A stretch of 12,575 bases of DNA from JACKOD01 sp041591635 (GTDB lineage Bacteria > Pseudomonadota > Gammaproteobacteria > Pseudomonadales > Oleiphilaceae): assembly GCA_041591635.1 (NCBI GenBank), contig JBFHRO010000088.1, forward strand, positions 1 through 12,575, written 5' to 3'. Positions 1 through 7,255 of this stretch are shown here, in pieces. The notes below the pieces were generated by a model that was not told the DNA's origin, ran no database searches, and saw only the letters and a list, made by a program, of their open reading frames with translations. Made by a program: the position numbers and the translations under genes. How positions within the stretch are numbered: position 1 is the stretch's first letter; every line of letters begins with the position of its first letter.

Positions 1-321
1 AAGCAGGCCCCCACGCCCTTTGAACGCGATGTGTTTGTCGGCTGGCGGGTCACCTTCAATGATGCGGCATCCACCGAGGCGTTGCTCGGAGCCATTGTGG
101 ATCCGCACAGCAAGGAAGCCCTTTATTCCGTCGAAGCGAGTCGCCGCTTTGCCCAAAGCTGGAAGGTGACACTGGAAACCCGGGTGTTTACCGGCGGCAA
201 GCCCGTGGGCTCGACCCTGCCAGAGCGATTGGCTGCATTGGCGAATCCGGATCCCGACAATAAAAACTGGTTCATTACCGATGAAGATTTCGTGCAGTTG
301 GAGCTGGCCTATTACTTCTAG
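1..321 (+). CDS. C-terminal part of an outer-membrane beta-barrel protein (5' end outside window)
   Basis: The reading frame is open from the first base and ends at the TAG at 319-321, so 106 C-terminal residues are visible. The segment shows alternating hydrophobic/polar stretches typical of transmembrane beta strands (for example EASRRFAQSWKVTLETRVF). It closes with LELAYYF, a final aromatic-rich strand ending in phenylalanine, which is the usual C-terminal signal read by the BAM assembly machinery. An internal GTG at 31 could start an ORF, but coding sequence clearly continues upstream, so this is a truncated gene and not a small one. The exact family and substrate cannot be determined from this fragment; a porin-like or lipid-related OMP is possible. 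No terminator specific to this strand is visible downstream. Confidence 0.7.
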   Translation, partial: KQAPTPFERDVFVGWRVTFNDAASTEALLGAIVDPHSKEALYSVEASRRFAQSWKVTLETRVFTGGKPVGSTLPERLAALANPDPDNKNWFITDEDFVQLELAYYF

Positions 322-362
322 GCGGGTACCTGCGGTTGGTTCGGTTCCTTCCCTTCCCCCCC

Positions 363-392
363 AAAAAAAAGGCCAACCCGCTCGGGTTGGCC
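363..392 (-). terminator. Rho-independent terminator of the SCP2/alcohol dehydrogenase operon
   Basis: A perfect 9-bp stem (GGCCAACCC at 371-379 and GGGTTGGCC at 384-392) with a 4-base loop is followed, on the minus strand, by eight T residues (the A-run at 363-370). It lies 57 bases past the dehydrogenase stop codon. The plus strand has no T-run after the stem, so it acts mainly on the minus strand, although it might also slow readthrough from the upstream OMP gene. Confidence 0.9.
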
Positions 393-449
393 GCCAAAAT
401 GGCTTAGAGGCAAATGGCTGTTAATCAGGGATGACACTCAACCTGGGGC

Positions 450-1637
450 TTAGGCCCAGGCAGCGTCGAGCACATCACGGGCATTTTCGTAATTGACTTC
501 GCGCGGATTGAACATGATGGAGCCGTCGTCGAGCGTCATTTCTGCAATTTTTGACAGCTGGCTGCGATCGACCTTGCCGGTCTCTTTCAATGTACGCGGC
601 AGCTTGCAGCGCTTGTACAAGTCGTCCCGCATGGCGCGTATAACGCTGATGGCTTTCTGTGCCCGCTCTGCCGCCGGGGTAGTGGCGTAGACGCCGGGGC
701 CAGCCAGCGCCAGCAGCAACTCACCCAAAGGTTCGCGGATATGCGCCATGTTGTATTCGAGCACATAAGGCAGGAACAGGTTCATGCACAGACCGTGTGG
801 CAGATGGCACTGAGCGCCGGTGCTGTGGCCCAGCGAGTGAACCAGCCCGACCATGGAGTTGGAAAACGCAATCCCGGCCATGGTGGATGCCTGTGCCAGT
901 TCAAGGCGCGCATTGGCGTCTTTGGGGTTATCCAGCACTTTGGTGAGGTTTTCGCTGATTTTTTTGACTGCAGCGAACGCGTAGGCATCGCTGAGCGGAT
1001 TTTTTGCCATGCAGGTAAAGGCTTCGACCGCATGAGTCATGGCATCCATGGCTGTCATGGCGGTGATGTGTGGCGGCAAGGTCAGCGTCATGCGGGGGTC
1101 GATGATAGCGGCTGTCGGCAGCAGAAATGGCGAGGCAAAGGGGATTTTGACTTCTTTTTCAAGATCCGCGATTACCGCAACCGAGGTGACTTCCGAACCC
1201 GTGCCCGCCGTAGTCGGAACCACAAAGAAAGGCTTGAGTGCCCGCTTCAGGGTGCCGGAGCCAGAATACTTGGCAACGTCATCTCCCCCTTCGGACACCA
1301 GAATGTTGACGCCTTTGCTCGTGTCTATGACAGATCCGCCGCCAATGGCAATGATCGAATCGCATTTGAGTTCACGGTAGAGCTTTGCAATGCGGGTAAC
1401 AACCTGCTTTGAAGAGTCTGCGGGAACATCGTCGAAAATATCCGCAACCGCCATATCGCTTTCGGCACAGGCGGTAAGCACATGATCCACCAGTCCTGCA
1501 CCGCGAACGCCCTTGTCGGTGATGATCAGCGGCCGCGTGGAGCCCAGTGAATTGAGCTCAAAAGGAATGTGTTCCAGGGCCGAGTGGCCGGCAATGACTT
1601 TGACCGGGCAGAAAAATTCGTAGAAATCCTTGCTCAT
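450..1637 (-). CDS. Iron-containing (group III) alcohol dehydrogenase
   Basis: This 395-residue protein matches the Fe-ADH family (FucO, YqhD and AdhB-like) in length and motifs. The N-terminal half is a nucleotide-binding domain with the GGGSVID motif at about residues 99-105 and PTTAGTGSE at 141-149. The C-terminal half is helical and carries the four expected metal ligands: Asp198, His202, His267 and His281 (in the contexts MDAMTHAVEAF, GLVHSLGH and LPHG). It should interconvert an alcohol and its aldehyde with NAD(P)H; the substrate cannot be read from the sequence. The gene is the second of a two-gene operon, starting one base after the SCP2-like stop codon. Its own Shine-Dalgarno is weak (GGTGA inside the preceding gene), which suggests translational coupling. 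A 6-bp inverted repeat (442-447/455-460) spans the stop codon. Confidence 0.93.
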   Translation of the reverse strand: MSKDFYEFFCPVKVIAGHSALEHIPFELNSLGSTRPLIITDKGVRGAGLVDHVLTACAESDMAVADIFDDVPADSSKQVVTRIAKLYRELKCDSIIAIGGGSVIDTSKGVNILVSEGGDDVAKYSGSGTLKRALKPFFVVPTTAGTGSEVTSVAVIADLEKEVKIPFASPFLLPTAAIIDPRMTLTLPPHITAMTAMDAMTHAVEAFTCMAKNPLSDAYAFAAVKKISENLTKVLDNPKDANARLELAQASTMAGIAFSNSMVGLVHSLGHSTGAQCHLPHGLCMNLFLPYVLEYNMAHIREPLGELLLALAGPGVYATTPAAERAQKAISVIRAMRDDLYKRCKLPRTLKETGKVDRSQLSKIAEMTLDDGSIMFNPREVNYENARDVLDAAWA

Positions 1638-1638
1638 T

Positions 1639-2169
1639 TTAATTCACCGCTATCAGATTGGTTGCCATTTGGAAATAGATACGTGCCCCTTGCGTGAGCT
1701 TGTCGGGCAGCGACAGTTCTTTGGGATACTCTTTAACGGCCCGTTCTGCCAGCAGCTTGGGCAAGATAAAGGTTTCAAGGCGATTCAGCAGGCGGGTAAC
1801 ACGTAAGGCACAACCCAGATCGCCATCGACTACCATCCGGTTATGGGCAAAAGCCACTGAGGTGCTTTCCTGAAATGAAAGCACCAAAAAGGCGTGATTG
1901 ATGTGCTTGAACACAATGCTCAAATCGGCCTGCAGATTGTCACCGGAGCCCACGAATTCCAGCTCGGTAGCGCCTTTTTTGCGCAAACAAAGGGATGGGC
2001 CTGCCGGCAGTACGCGCATTTCAAACGAGAAACCCGGGGGCAGGGGAGCAATTTCCTTGCGGATCTGATCATCGACCTGGCTAATGGCCTCCAGCGCCCT
2101 GCCAACCACTTGCATCATGGTTTGCACGTAAAGACGCTTGGCCGTAGATATTCCTGGTTGTAACTTCAT
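1639..2169 (-). CDS. SCP2-like (sterol carrier protein 2 fold) lipid-binding protein
   Basis: A 176-residue protein with no signal peptide or membrane segment. Residues roughly 45-140 look like a bacterial SCP2 domain: an alternating beta-sheet (FEMRVLPAGPSLCLRKKG), then a stretch running ADLSIVFKHINHAFLVLSF, a VAFAHNRMVVDGDLGCALR segment, and an amphipathic helix before ILPKLL. SCP2 domains bind fatty acyl chains, sterols or acyl-CoAs in a hydrophobic tunnel; the ligand here is unknown. The ATG at 2169 has AGGA eight bases upstream. It is the first gene of a two-gene operon with the alcohol dehydrogenase and reads from a strong promoter overlapped by inverted-repeat operators. The family call rests on pattern recognition and is moderately secure; a profile search would settle it. 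Confidence 0.6.
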   Translation of the reverse strand: MKLQPGISTAKRLYVQTMMQVVGRALEAISQVDDQIRKEIAPLPPGFSFEMRVLPAGPSLCLRKKGATELEFVGSGDNLQADLSIVFKHINHAFLVLSFQESTSVAFAHNRMVVDGDLGCALRVTRLLNRLETFILPKLLAERAVKEYPKELSLPDKLTQGARIYFQMATNLIAVN

Positions 2170-2239
2170 ATGCTTTATCCTTTATTGGATACCAGGGTTG
2201 GGGGGAGGGCCGGTATGCTGACTGGCCGGAATGCGAATA

Positions 2240-2268
2240 AATTTAGAGTAGTTGCTCTAATGTGTCAA
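2240..2268 (-). promoter_or_regulatory. Sigma-70 promoter for the SCP2/alcohol dehydrogenase operon
   Basis: On the minus strand a perfect -35 hexamer TTGACA (2268-2263) is followed by exactly 17 bases and a -10 hexamer TAAATT (2245-2240, 4 of 6 consensus). The expected start is near 2233, giving a leader of about 64 bases. Inverted repeat 1 fills the -35/-10 spacer and runs into the -10; inverted repeat 2 abuts the -35. This is classic repressor-occlusion geometry. Confidence 0.75.
2243..2260. promoter_or_regulatory. Operator-like inverted repeat 1
   Basis: TTAGAGTAGTTGCTCTAA: 6-bp perfect arms TTAGAG/CTCTAA separated by 6 bases. It sits inside the spacer of the minus-strand promoter and overlaps its -10. 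Its size and symmetry fit a TetR-family operator, but the cognate regulator is not in this window. Confidence 0.7.
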
Positions 2269-2281
2269 GAGTAATTACTCT
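2268..2281. promoter_or_regulatory. Operator-like inverted repeat 2
   Basis: AGAGTAATTACTCT is a perfect 14-bp palindrome followed by AA, giving the same AGAG/CTCT half sites and 6-base spacing as repeat 1. The two centres are 23 bases apart, close to two helical turns, so two dimers could bind side by side. It abuts the minus-strand -35 and overlaps the likely -10 region of the plus-strand operon. Confidence 0.7.
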
Positions 2282-2308
2282 AATTTCGGGTTCAAGTGTA
2301 GAAGATGA

Positions 2309-3268
2309 ATGGCTGGATTGCAGTCCATCCCGTTACATGAAATAGTGACCGGCCACGAAAATCAGGTGTCGAATGTCATGATTGATGGCTTGAAAAGCTG
2401 GGAGTTCGAACTCTCGACAGGCTACCGTGTCCGGGGGTGGATGACCGAACCCACGGGTAAGCCGGTGATTCATTTTACCCACGGCAATGGTTATTGCGGT
2501 TTGGTTTACTGGCAGTTTTTGCGTCAGCTGCTGGCGGATTACGACCTGTTTATCAGTGACGTGCAAGGGCATGGCGAAAGTGATGTAGGTGGCCACTTCC
2601 GCGGCTGGAACGCGAATGCGCAGTACCTTGCACAGTGCTGGTCGAACTTTGCGCCGCTGTGGCAAGAGGTGCCGCGGATTGCGATGGGGCACAGCTTTGG
2701 CAGTGTGCTGAGCAGTTTGATGCTGGCACAGAATGCCGCTTTGTTTGATCGGTTGGTATTGCTCGACCCGGTATTTTTCCCCAAACCCTGGGCGGGCTTG
2801 CTGGTGCTATCAGAGCCCTTCGGGTTGCTCAAACGCACCCCGCTGGCGCGGCGGGCGCGGCTTCGCCGGGCTCACTGGCCTGACGAGGCTTCGGCCTACG
2901 CTTACTTTTATCAGCGTGGCATGTTCAAAGGCTGGCAAGAGGAATGTTTGCGTGACTACATTCGTTATGCCTTGCGCGAGACGCCTCAGGGGCTGCAGCT
3001 CAAATGTCCGCCGGAGCGTGAAGCGGCGATTTTCGGCAGTTTTCCCAAGCGGTTATGGCAGCATCTGGAGCAGCTAAGAACGCCGACCGATTTGTTTTAT
3101 GGCCGCACTACCTACCCCTTTGTGATTCAATCCGCCAAATATCTGAAGCAGCACCACGGGTTTGTGCGCGTGCACGAAATTGCAGGCCGGCATTGTTTCA
3201 TGCAAGAGGCGCCACAGGCCGTTGCGGCTGAGGTGCGTCGGTGTCTGGCCATTGACTGGAGCGCCTGA
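2309..3268 (+). CDS. Alpha/beta hydrolase
   Basis: A 319-residue single-domain alpha/beta-hydrolase. Visible hallmarks are the oxyanion-hole HGNG at residues 58-61, the strand and loop ISDVQGHGES, the nucleophile elbow GHSFG with Ser129, an acid-side strand (PTDLFYG near 259-265), and the late catalytic His295 in AGRHCFMQEAP. A lid-like helical insert lies at about 160-250. No signal peptide, so it is cytoplasmic. It could be an esterase, lipase or thioesterase; the substrate is not readable. The start at 2309 has only a weak GAAG upstream; an ATG four bases earlier runs into an early stop, and an internal ATG (near 2378) is less likely. It is the first gene of a four-gene operon, divergent from the SCP2 gene. 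A poor plus-strand promoter (TTGCTC at 2252-2257, TACTCT at 2276-2281) would overlap both operators. Confidence 0.85.
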   Translation: MAGLQSIPLHEIVTGHENQVSNVMIDGLKSWEFELSTGYRVRGWMTEPTGKPVIHFTHGNGYCGLVYWQFLRQLLADYDLFISDVQGHGESDVGGHFRGWNANAQYLAQCWSNFAPLWQEVPRIAMGHSFGSVLSSLMLAQNAALFDRLVLLDPVFFPKPWAGLLVLSEPFGLLKRTPLARRARLRRAHWPDEASAYAYFYQRGMFKGWQEECLRDYIRYALRETPQGLQLKCPPEREAAIFGSFPKRLWQHLEQLRTPTDLFYGRTTYPFVIQSAKYLKQHHGFVRVHEIAGRHCFMQEAPQAVAAEVRRCLAIDWSA

Positions 3269-3976
3269 ATGGCACTGGAGATGGATGTGGTTGCGCTGCT
3301 CGCTTTTGTCCTGATGTGGGGCGGCTATGCCTTGGTTGCTTCTCGGTTGGCAAAGTCCCGGCCCTGTTTGTCCAATACGCTGGATCTGTATCGGGAAGAC
3401 TGGATGCGCCGGGTGCTGCTGCGTGATAACCGGATTGCGGATACCTCGGTACTGGGCAATCTCGAACGTAATGGGGCATTCTTTGCGTCCAGTAGCCTCT
3501 TGATCATCGCCGGCTTGTTAACGGCACTGGGATATACCGAGGAGGCCATGGCTGCCTTCTCTGAACTGCCGTTAATCAATCAGTCGAGCCGCCTGTTATG
3601 GGAGTTGAAACTGGTGGTGTTGCTGCTGATTTTTGTCTACGCCTTTTTCAAGTTTACCTGGGCGATGCGGCAGTACAACTTCGCTTCGGTGCTGGTTGGC
3701 AGTGCGCCTTTACCCTCTGAAGACAAGGTTAACACCGCCACCCGTGAAGCCTTTGCCTACAGTGCAACGCAGGTCATCAACCTTGCCGGCGATACCTTCA
3801 ATTATGGCTTGCGTGCCTACTACTTTGCGCTGGCGGTACTGAGCTGGTTTATTCATCCACTGTTGTTTGTCTGTGTGTCGGCGATGGTGGTGGGTATCTT
3901 GTACAACCGGGAGTTTCGCTCCAGTGCCTTGAGCGCCATGCGTGCAGGACGAAAATTCAATGATCATGTTTCTTGA
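3269..3976 (+). CDS. DUF599 family membrane protein
   Basis: A 235-residue integral membrane protein resembling the DUF599 family. Predicted hydrophobic helices lie at about residues 5-25, 70-90, 110-132 and 184-212. Conserved-looking features are the Arg/Asp-rich segment REDWMRRVLLRDNRI and the NLERNGAFFASSSLLIIAG stretch before helix 2. The family has no established biochemical function. The ATG follows the hydrolase stop codon with no gap, so the two are probably translationally coupled. Its place between a hydrolase and two hotdog proteins suggests a role at the inner membrane in lipid or acyl metabolism, but that is context only. Confidence 0.8.
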   Translation: MALEMDVVALLAFVLMWGGYALVASRLAKSRPCLSNTLDLYREDWMRRVLLRDNRIADTSVLGNLERNGAFFASSSLLIIAGLLTALGYTEEAMAAFSELPLINQSSRLLWELKLVVLLLIFVYAFFKFTWAMRQYNFASVLVGSAPLPSEDKVNTATREAFAYSATQVINLAGDTFNYGLRAYYFALAVLSWFIHPLLFVCVSAMVVGILYNREFRSSALSAMRAGRKFNDHVS

Positions 3977-3985
3977 TACTCGAGC

Positions 3986-3990
3986 GGAGG
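3986..3990 (+). promoter_or_regulatory. Ribosome binding site deciding the first hotdog gene's start
   Basis: GGAGG lies 6 bases before the ATG at 3997. The frame is open back to a TTG at 3973, but that codon overlaps the DUF599 stop and has no ribosome site, so the ATG is the better start. Confidence 0.8.
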
Positions 3991-3996
3991 TCACAG

Positions 3997-4485
3997 ATGC
4001 CTAACGACAGTCGGCTATTGCAACAGGTAACGCGCTTCGTGGACTCGCTGGCCCAATGCCGGGAACTGGCCATTACGCCGGTTGAGGCCTGGCACAACCA
4101 TCTGGTGCTGCAACTGCCGTATGACAAGCGAATCGTTGGCAATCCTGAAACCGGAGTTATTCACGGCGGGGCAATTACCACGCTCATGGATACCACCAGC
4201 GGCAGTGTCGTGATTTGTGCGCTGCCCGAGTTTGAGCTCTGTCCCACGCTTGATTTACGGGTCGACTACATGGCCGCCGCCTCGCCGCTTTTGCCGGTGC
4301 TGGCACGGGCCAGTTGTTACAAGATCACCCGGCACATCCTGTTTACACGCTGCGAAGCCTACCAGGTAGGGCCAGACCAGCGTGAAACTGTTATTGCCAA
4401 TTGCGTTGCCACTTTTATGCGCATCGGTAAGGAAGCCACACCTCTGGCGTATCGCCAGCAAATCGAAGGCAATCGTGGCGACTGA
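3997..4485 (+). CDS. PaaI-like hotdog-fold thioesterase, first of a tandem pair
   Basis: A 162-residue hotdog-fold protein of the PaaI/YigI type, a family that hydrolyses acyl- or aryl-CoA thioesters in the cytosol. The signature is GNPETGVIHGGAITTLMD, with Asn49, the HGG loop at 56-58 and Asp65 at the position of the PaaI catalytic aspartate. It is followed by the TLDLRVDYMAAA strand and the TRCEAYQ and NCVATFMR strands that complete the sheet. The length is normal for the family with a short C-terminal tail. It sits 20 bases after DUF599 in the same operon. The acyl-CoA specificity is unknown. Confidence 0.87.
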   Translation: MPNDSRLLQQVTRFVDSLAQCRELAITPVEAWHNHLVLQLPYDKRIVGNPETGVIHGGAITTLMDTTSGSVVICALPEFELCPTLDLRVDYMAAASPLLPVLARASCYKITRHILFTRCEAYQVGPDQRETVIANCVATFMRIGKEATPLAYRQQIEGNRGD

Positions 4486-4520
4486 TTCACGGCAAACACT
4501 TTGTTTAGGAAACCATCATC

Positions 4521-4958
4521 ATGAATCTCAAAACCTTAGTGGAGCAAGCCCATCAGTCCGGCGATTACTCGCAGCTGATCAGTATCGTGCCTTATGCCTC
4601 ACATATCGGGATGACCTGTGAGCGCTTTGGTGACGAGGTGGTATTTCGCCTGCCACAGAAAGACACCAATCTGGGGAATCCGATTCTGCCGGCCATTCAC
4701 GGCGGTGTTTTGGGCGGCTTTATGGAGTTGTCGGCCGCGCTGTATCTGGTCATGTTTCAGGAAATTCCCAAGCTGCCACGCATCGTCGACTTTTCTCTGG
4801 ATTATTTGCGAGCGGGTTTGAATCGCGATACTTATGTCGAGTGTCAGCTGACGCGCCAGGGTAACAAGGTGGCGAACGTAATTGTCAGTGCCTGGCAAAA
4901 AAACCGCCGTGAACCCATCGCCCTGGCCCGCGCCCATTTTTTGCTTGAGCGTCAGTAA
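4521..4958 (+). CDS. PaaI-like hotdog-fold thioesterase, second of a tandem pair
   Basis: A 145-residue hotdog protein with the motif NPILPAIHGGVLGGFME: Asn53, HGG at 60-62 and Glu69 where the first copy has Asp65. The core strands VDFSLDYLRAG, VECQLTRQG and NVIVSAWQ are recognisable. It is clearly divergent from its neighbour, so this is an old paralogous pair, not a recent duplication. AGGA lies ten bases before the ATG and the gap from the upstream gene is 35 bases. Hotdog enzymes act as dimers or tetramers, so the two could form a mixed oligomer. Last gene of the operon; no clear terminator is visible after it. Confidence 0.85.
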   Translation: MNLKTLVEQAHQSGDYSQLISIVPYASHIGMTCERFGDEVVFRLPQKDTNLGNPILPAIHGGVLGGFMELSAALYLVMFQEIPKLPRIVDFSLDYLRAGLNRDTYVECQLTRQGNKVANVIVSAWQKNRREPIALARAHFLLERQ

Positions 4959-5017
4959 CGCTAACACGCCTTTTCACACCCTGTGTGCCTGTCAATTCCG
5001 ATTTCGACGGGGAGTCG

Positions 5018-5046
5018 CTTGAAAAAACCAGGGGCGTCCCCATTTA
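5018..5046 (+). promoter_or_regulatory. Sigma-32 (RpoH) heat-shock promoter of htpG
   Basis: CTTGAA at 5018-5023 and CCCCATTTA at 5038-5046 are separated by 14 bases, an essentially perfect match to the RpoH consensus (CTTGAA, 13-17 bases, CCCCATnTA). Transcription should start near 5053, about 145 bases before the htpG ATG. Confidence 0.9.
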
Positions 5047-5056
5047 GGAAGCAGGC

Positions 5057-5092
5057 ATGTGGCGGGGGCCGCTACTTCGTTCCCCGCTATGT
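5057..5092 (+). other. Hairpin at the 5' end of the htpG leader
   Basis: GCGGGG (5062-5067) pairs with CCCCGC (5082-5087). The pairing extends on both sides with G-U and A-U pairs to about 12 pairs (5057-5068 with 5081-5092) around a 12-base loop. It would form within the first few bases of the transcript and is far from the start codon, so an mRNA-stabilising stem is more likely than a thermosensor covering the ribosome site. Confidence 0.5.
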
Positions 5093-5197
5093 CAATGACC
5101 GGCTTTTTCAAGGTGGTGCAAAGACGCCAGTGAAGCAAAAAGCGCCGGAAAAGCGTTTTCGTCAGTCAAGATAACAGCAAAGAGAGTTCAAGATCCT

Positions 5198-7126
5198 ATG
5201 ACAGTAGAAGCTCAAAAAGAAACCCGTGGTTTTCAGACCGAAGTAAAACAACTATTGCATCTGATGATTCATAGCTTATACAGCAATAAAGAGATCTTTT
5301 TGCGAGAGCTGATTTCCAATGCTTCGGATGCTTCCGACAAGCTGCGCTTTGCCGCACTGGCCGACAACTCCCTGTATGAGAATGACGGCGAACTGCGAAT
5401 CCGCATCATGTTTGACAAGGAGGCGGGTACCGTCACGATTGACGACAATGGTATTGGCATGTCACGTGACGATGTGGTCGAGCACCTGGGCACGATTGCC
5501 AAGTCGGGAACGGCCGAGTTTCTAAAGAACATGTCAGGGGATCAGAAAAAGGACTCCCAGCTCATCGGCCAGTTTGGCGTGGGCTTTTATTCGGCGTTCA
5601 TTGTGGCCGACCGGGTGGAGGTTATCAGCCGTCGGGCCGGGCTGGCCGCAGATCAGGCTGTGCACTGGGAATCGGCGGGCGAGGGGGAATTCACGGTCAC
5701 CAATACCACCAAGGAATCCCGTGGTACCCAAATCATCCTGCACCTCAAGCAAGAAGAAAAGGAGTTTGCAGACGGCTGGAAGCTGCGCAGTCTGGTGAAG
5801 AAATATTCGGATCACATTGCTTTTGCGGTAGAAATGCAAAAAGACACCCCGGCTCTGGACGAGGAAGAGAAGGAAGAGGGGGCCGAGAAGGCGGCACCGG
5901 CAGCGCCTGAATTCGAAAAAGTCAATGATGCCACGGCCTTGTGGACGATTCCTCGAAACGAGCTTAAAGATGAGGACTACATCGAATTCTACAAGCACAT
6001 CGGGCACGACTTTCAAGACCCGGTCACCTGGTCGCACAACAAGGTCGAGGGCAAGCTCGAATACACCAGCCTGCTCTATGTTCCCGGGCGTGCACCTTAC
6101 GACCTGTACAACCGCGAAGCGCCCCGGGGGCTGAAGCTCTACGTGCAGCGTGTGTTTATCATGGACGATGCGGAGCAATTCCTGCCGCTGTACCTGCGCT
6201 TCATTAAAGGTGTACTGGATTCCAATGATCTCTCGCTCAACGTATCGCGGGAAATCCTGCAGGCAGATCGCAATGTCGAGAGTATGAAGTCTGCCCTCAC
6301 CAAGCGCGTGCTGGATATGCTGGCAAAACTGGCGAGCAGCGAGCCCGAAAAGTATGCCGCGTTCTGGAAGGAGTTTGGCCAGGTTATCAAGGAAGGCCCG
6401 GCAGAAGATTACGCCAACCGCGAAAAAATCTTGAAGCTGATGCGTTTTGCTTCAACCACCAGTGGCAACCAGCAATCGGTGACCTTGGACGATTACATAG
6501 GTCGCATGAAAGAAGGTCAGGAAAAGATCTATTACATCACCGCCGAAAGCCATGCCGCAGGATCAGGCAGCCCACACCTGGAGATCTTCCGCAAGAAAGG
6601 TCTGGAAGTGCTGGTTCTGTCAGACCGTATTGATGAGTGGATGATGTCTTATGTGCATGAGTATGCCGGCAAGTCATTCCAGGACGTCACCAAGGGAGCC
6701 CTGGACCTGGGGGCCATTGAAGACGAGGCGGACAAAAAGCACAAGGAAGAGGCGAGCAAAACCTATGAAAGCCTGCTTGCCCAGGTGAAGGAATTGCTCA
6801 AGGAGAAGGTTGAGGATGTGCGCGTAACCAATCGCCTCACCGATTCCCCCGCTTGTCTTGTGGTGGGCGAGCGCGACATGGGGGCGCAGATGCGTCGCAT
6901 CATGGCCGCGGCCGGGCAGGCCATGCCAGAAGTCAAACCTGTGTTTGAACTGAATCCCGATCACCCGTTGGTAAAACGTCTTAACGAAGAGCAGAACGTC
7001 GAACGCGCCAATGATTTGACCTGGGTATTGTTTGATCAGGCGGCCCTGGCCGGGGGCGAAAGCCTCAAGGAACCGGCAACGTTTGTGAGCCGTTTGAACA
7101 AGTTGTTGCTGGAGCTCAGTCGCTAA
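5198..7126 (+). CDS. htpG: Chaperone protein HtpG (Hsp90)
   Basis: A 642-residue bacterial Hsp90, close to the usual 620-650. The N-terminal GHKL ATPase domain shows IFLRELISNASDASDKLR (catalytic Glu37, Mg-binding Asn41), DDNGIGM at 82-88 and the GQFGVGFYSAF lid/ATP loop at 124-134. The middle domain carries LPLYLRFIKGVLDSNDLSLNVSRE, with the conserved Arg that contacts the gamma phosphate. The C-terminal dimerisation domain ends at LELSR, with no eukaryotic MEEVD tail. A charged, alanine-rich linker (about 215-245, EEEKEEGAEKAAPAAP) separates the first two domains and is longer than in E. coli. HtpG is a cytosolic dimeric chaperone working with DnaK on client proteins. It is monocistronic, with its own sigma-32 promoter and terminator. 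The ribosome site is weak (AAGAGAG about 11 bases upstream). Confidence 0.99.
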   Translation: MTVEAQKETRGFQTEVKQLLHLMIHSLYSNKEIFLRELISNASDASDKLRFAALADNSLYENDGELRIRIMFDKEAGTVTIDDNGIGMSRDDVVEHLGTIAKSGTAEFLKNMSGDQKKDSQLIGQFGVGFYSAFIVADRVEVISRRAGLAADQAVHWESAGEGEFTVTNTTKESRGTQIILHLKQEEKEFADGWKLRSLVKKYSDHIAFAVEMQKDTPALDEEEKEEGAEKAAPAAPEFEKVNDATALWTIPRNELKDEDYIEFYKHIGHDFQDPVTWSHNKVEGKLEYTSLLYVPGRAPYDLYNREAPRGLKLYVQRVFIMDDAEQFLPLYLRFIKGVLDSNDLSLNVSREILQADRNVESMKSALTKRVLDMLAKLASSEPEKYAAFWKEFGQVIKEGPAEDYANREKILKLMRFASTTSGNQQSVTLDDYIGRMKEGQEKIYYITAESHAAGSGSPHLEIFRKKGLEVLVLSDRIDEWMMSYVHEYAGKSFQDVTKGALDLGAIEDEADKKHKEEASKTYESLLAQVKELLKEKVEDVRVTNRLTDSPACLVVGERDMGAQMRRIMAAAGQAMPEVKPVFELNPDHPLVKRLNEEQNVERANDLTWVLFDQAALAGGESLKEPATFVSRLNKLLLELSR

Positions 7127-7194
7127 CCTTGCCGCAATACGGCAACTTGCGTGCGTAGGTGCTTTGCTGCGCCGCAAGGGTGAAGTGCAATCAT

Positions 7195-7219
7195 CCCCGC
7201 CCCTGGCGGGGTTTTTTTT
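7195..7219 (+). terminator. Rho-independent terminator of htpG
   Basis: A 7-bp GC stem (CCCCGCC 7195-7201, GGCGGGG 7205-7211) with a CCT loop is followed by eight T residues (7212-7219), 68 bases after the htpG stop. It is one-sided: no T-run on the minus strand. A weaker 6-bp hairpin (7129-7145) just after the stop lacks a T-run. Confidence 0.93.
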
Positions 7220-7255
7220 GCGTGCGCTTGTGCGAAAGGCAGTATGGCCACCGAC

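Noticed and set aside
741..1412. 223-residue plus-strand ORF
   Set aside because: It is antisense to the clearly recognisable alcohol dehydrogenase and shows no family-like motifs.
4975..4987. CACAC-CCT-GTGTG hairpin after the thioesterase operon as a terminator
   Set aside because: The stem is only 5 bp and no T-run follows.
4983..5174. 63-residue plus-strand ORF between the second thioesterase and htpG
   Set aside because: It runs through the sigma-32 promoter and the leader hairpin, has no ribosome site, and its composition looks non-coding.
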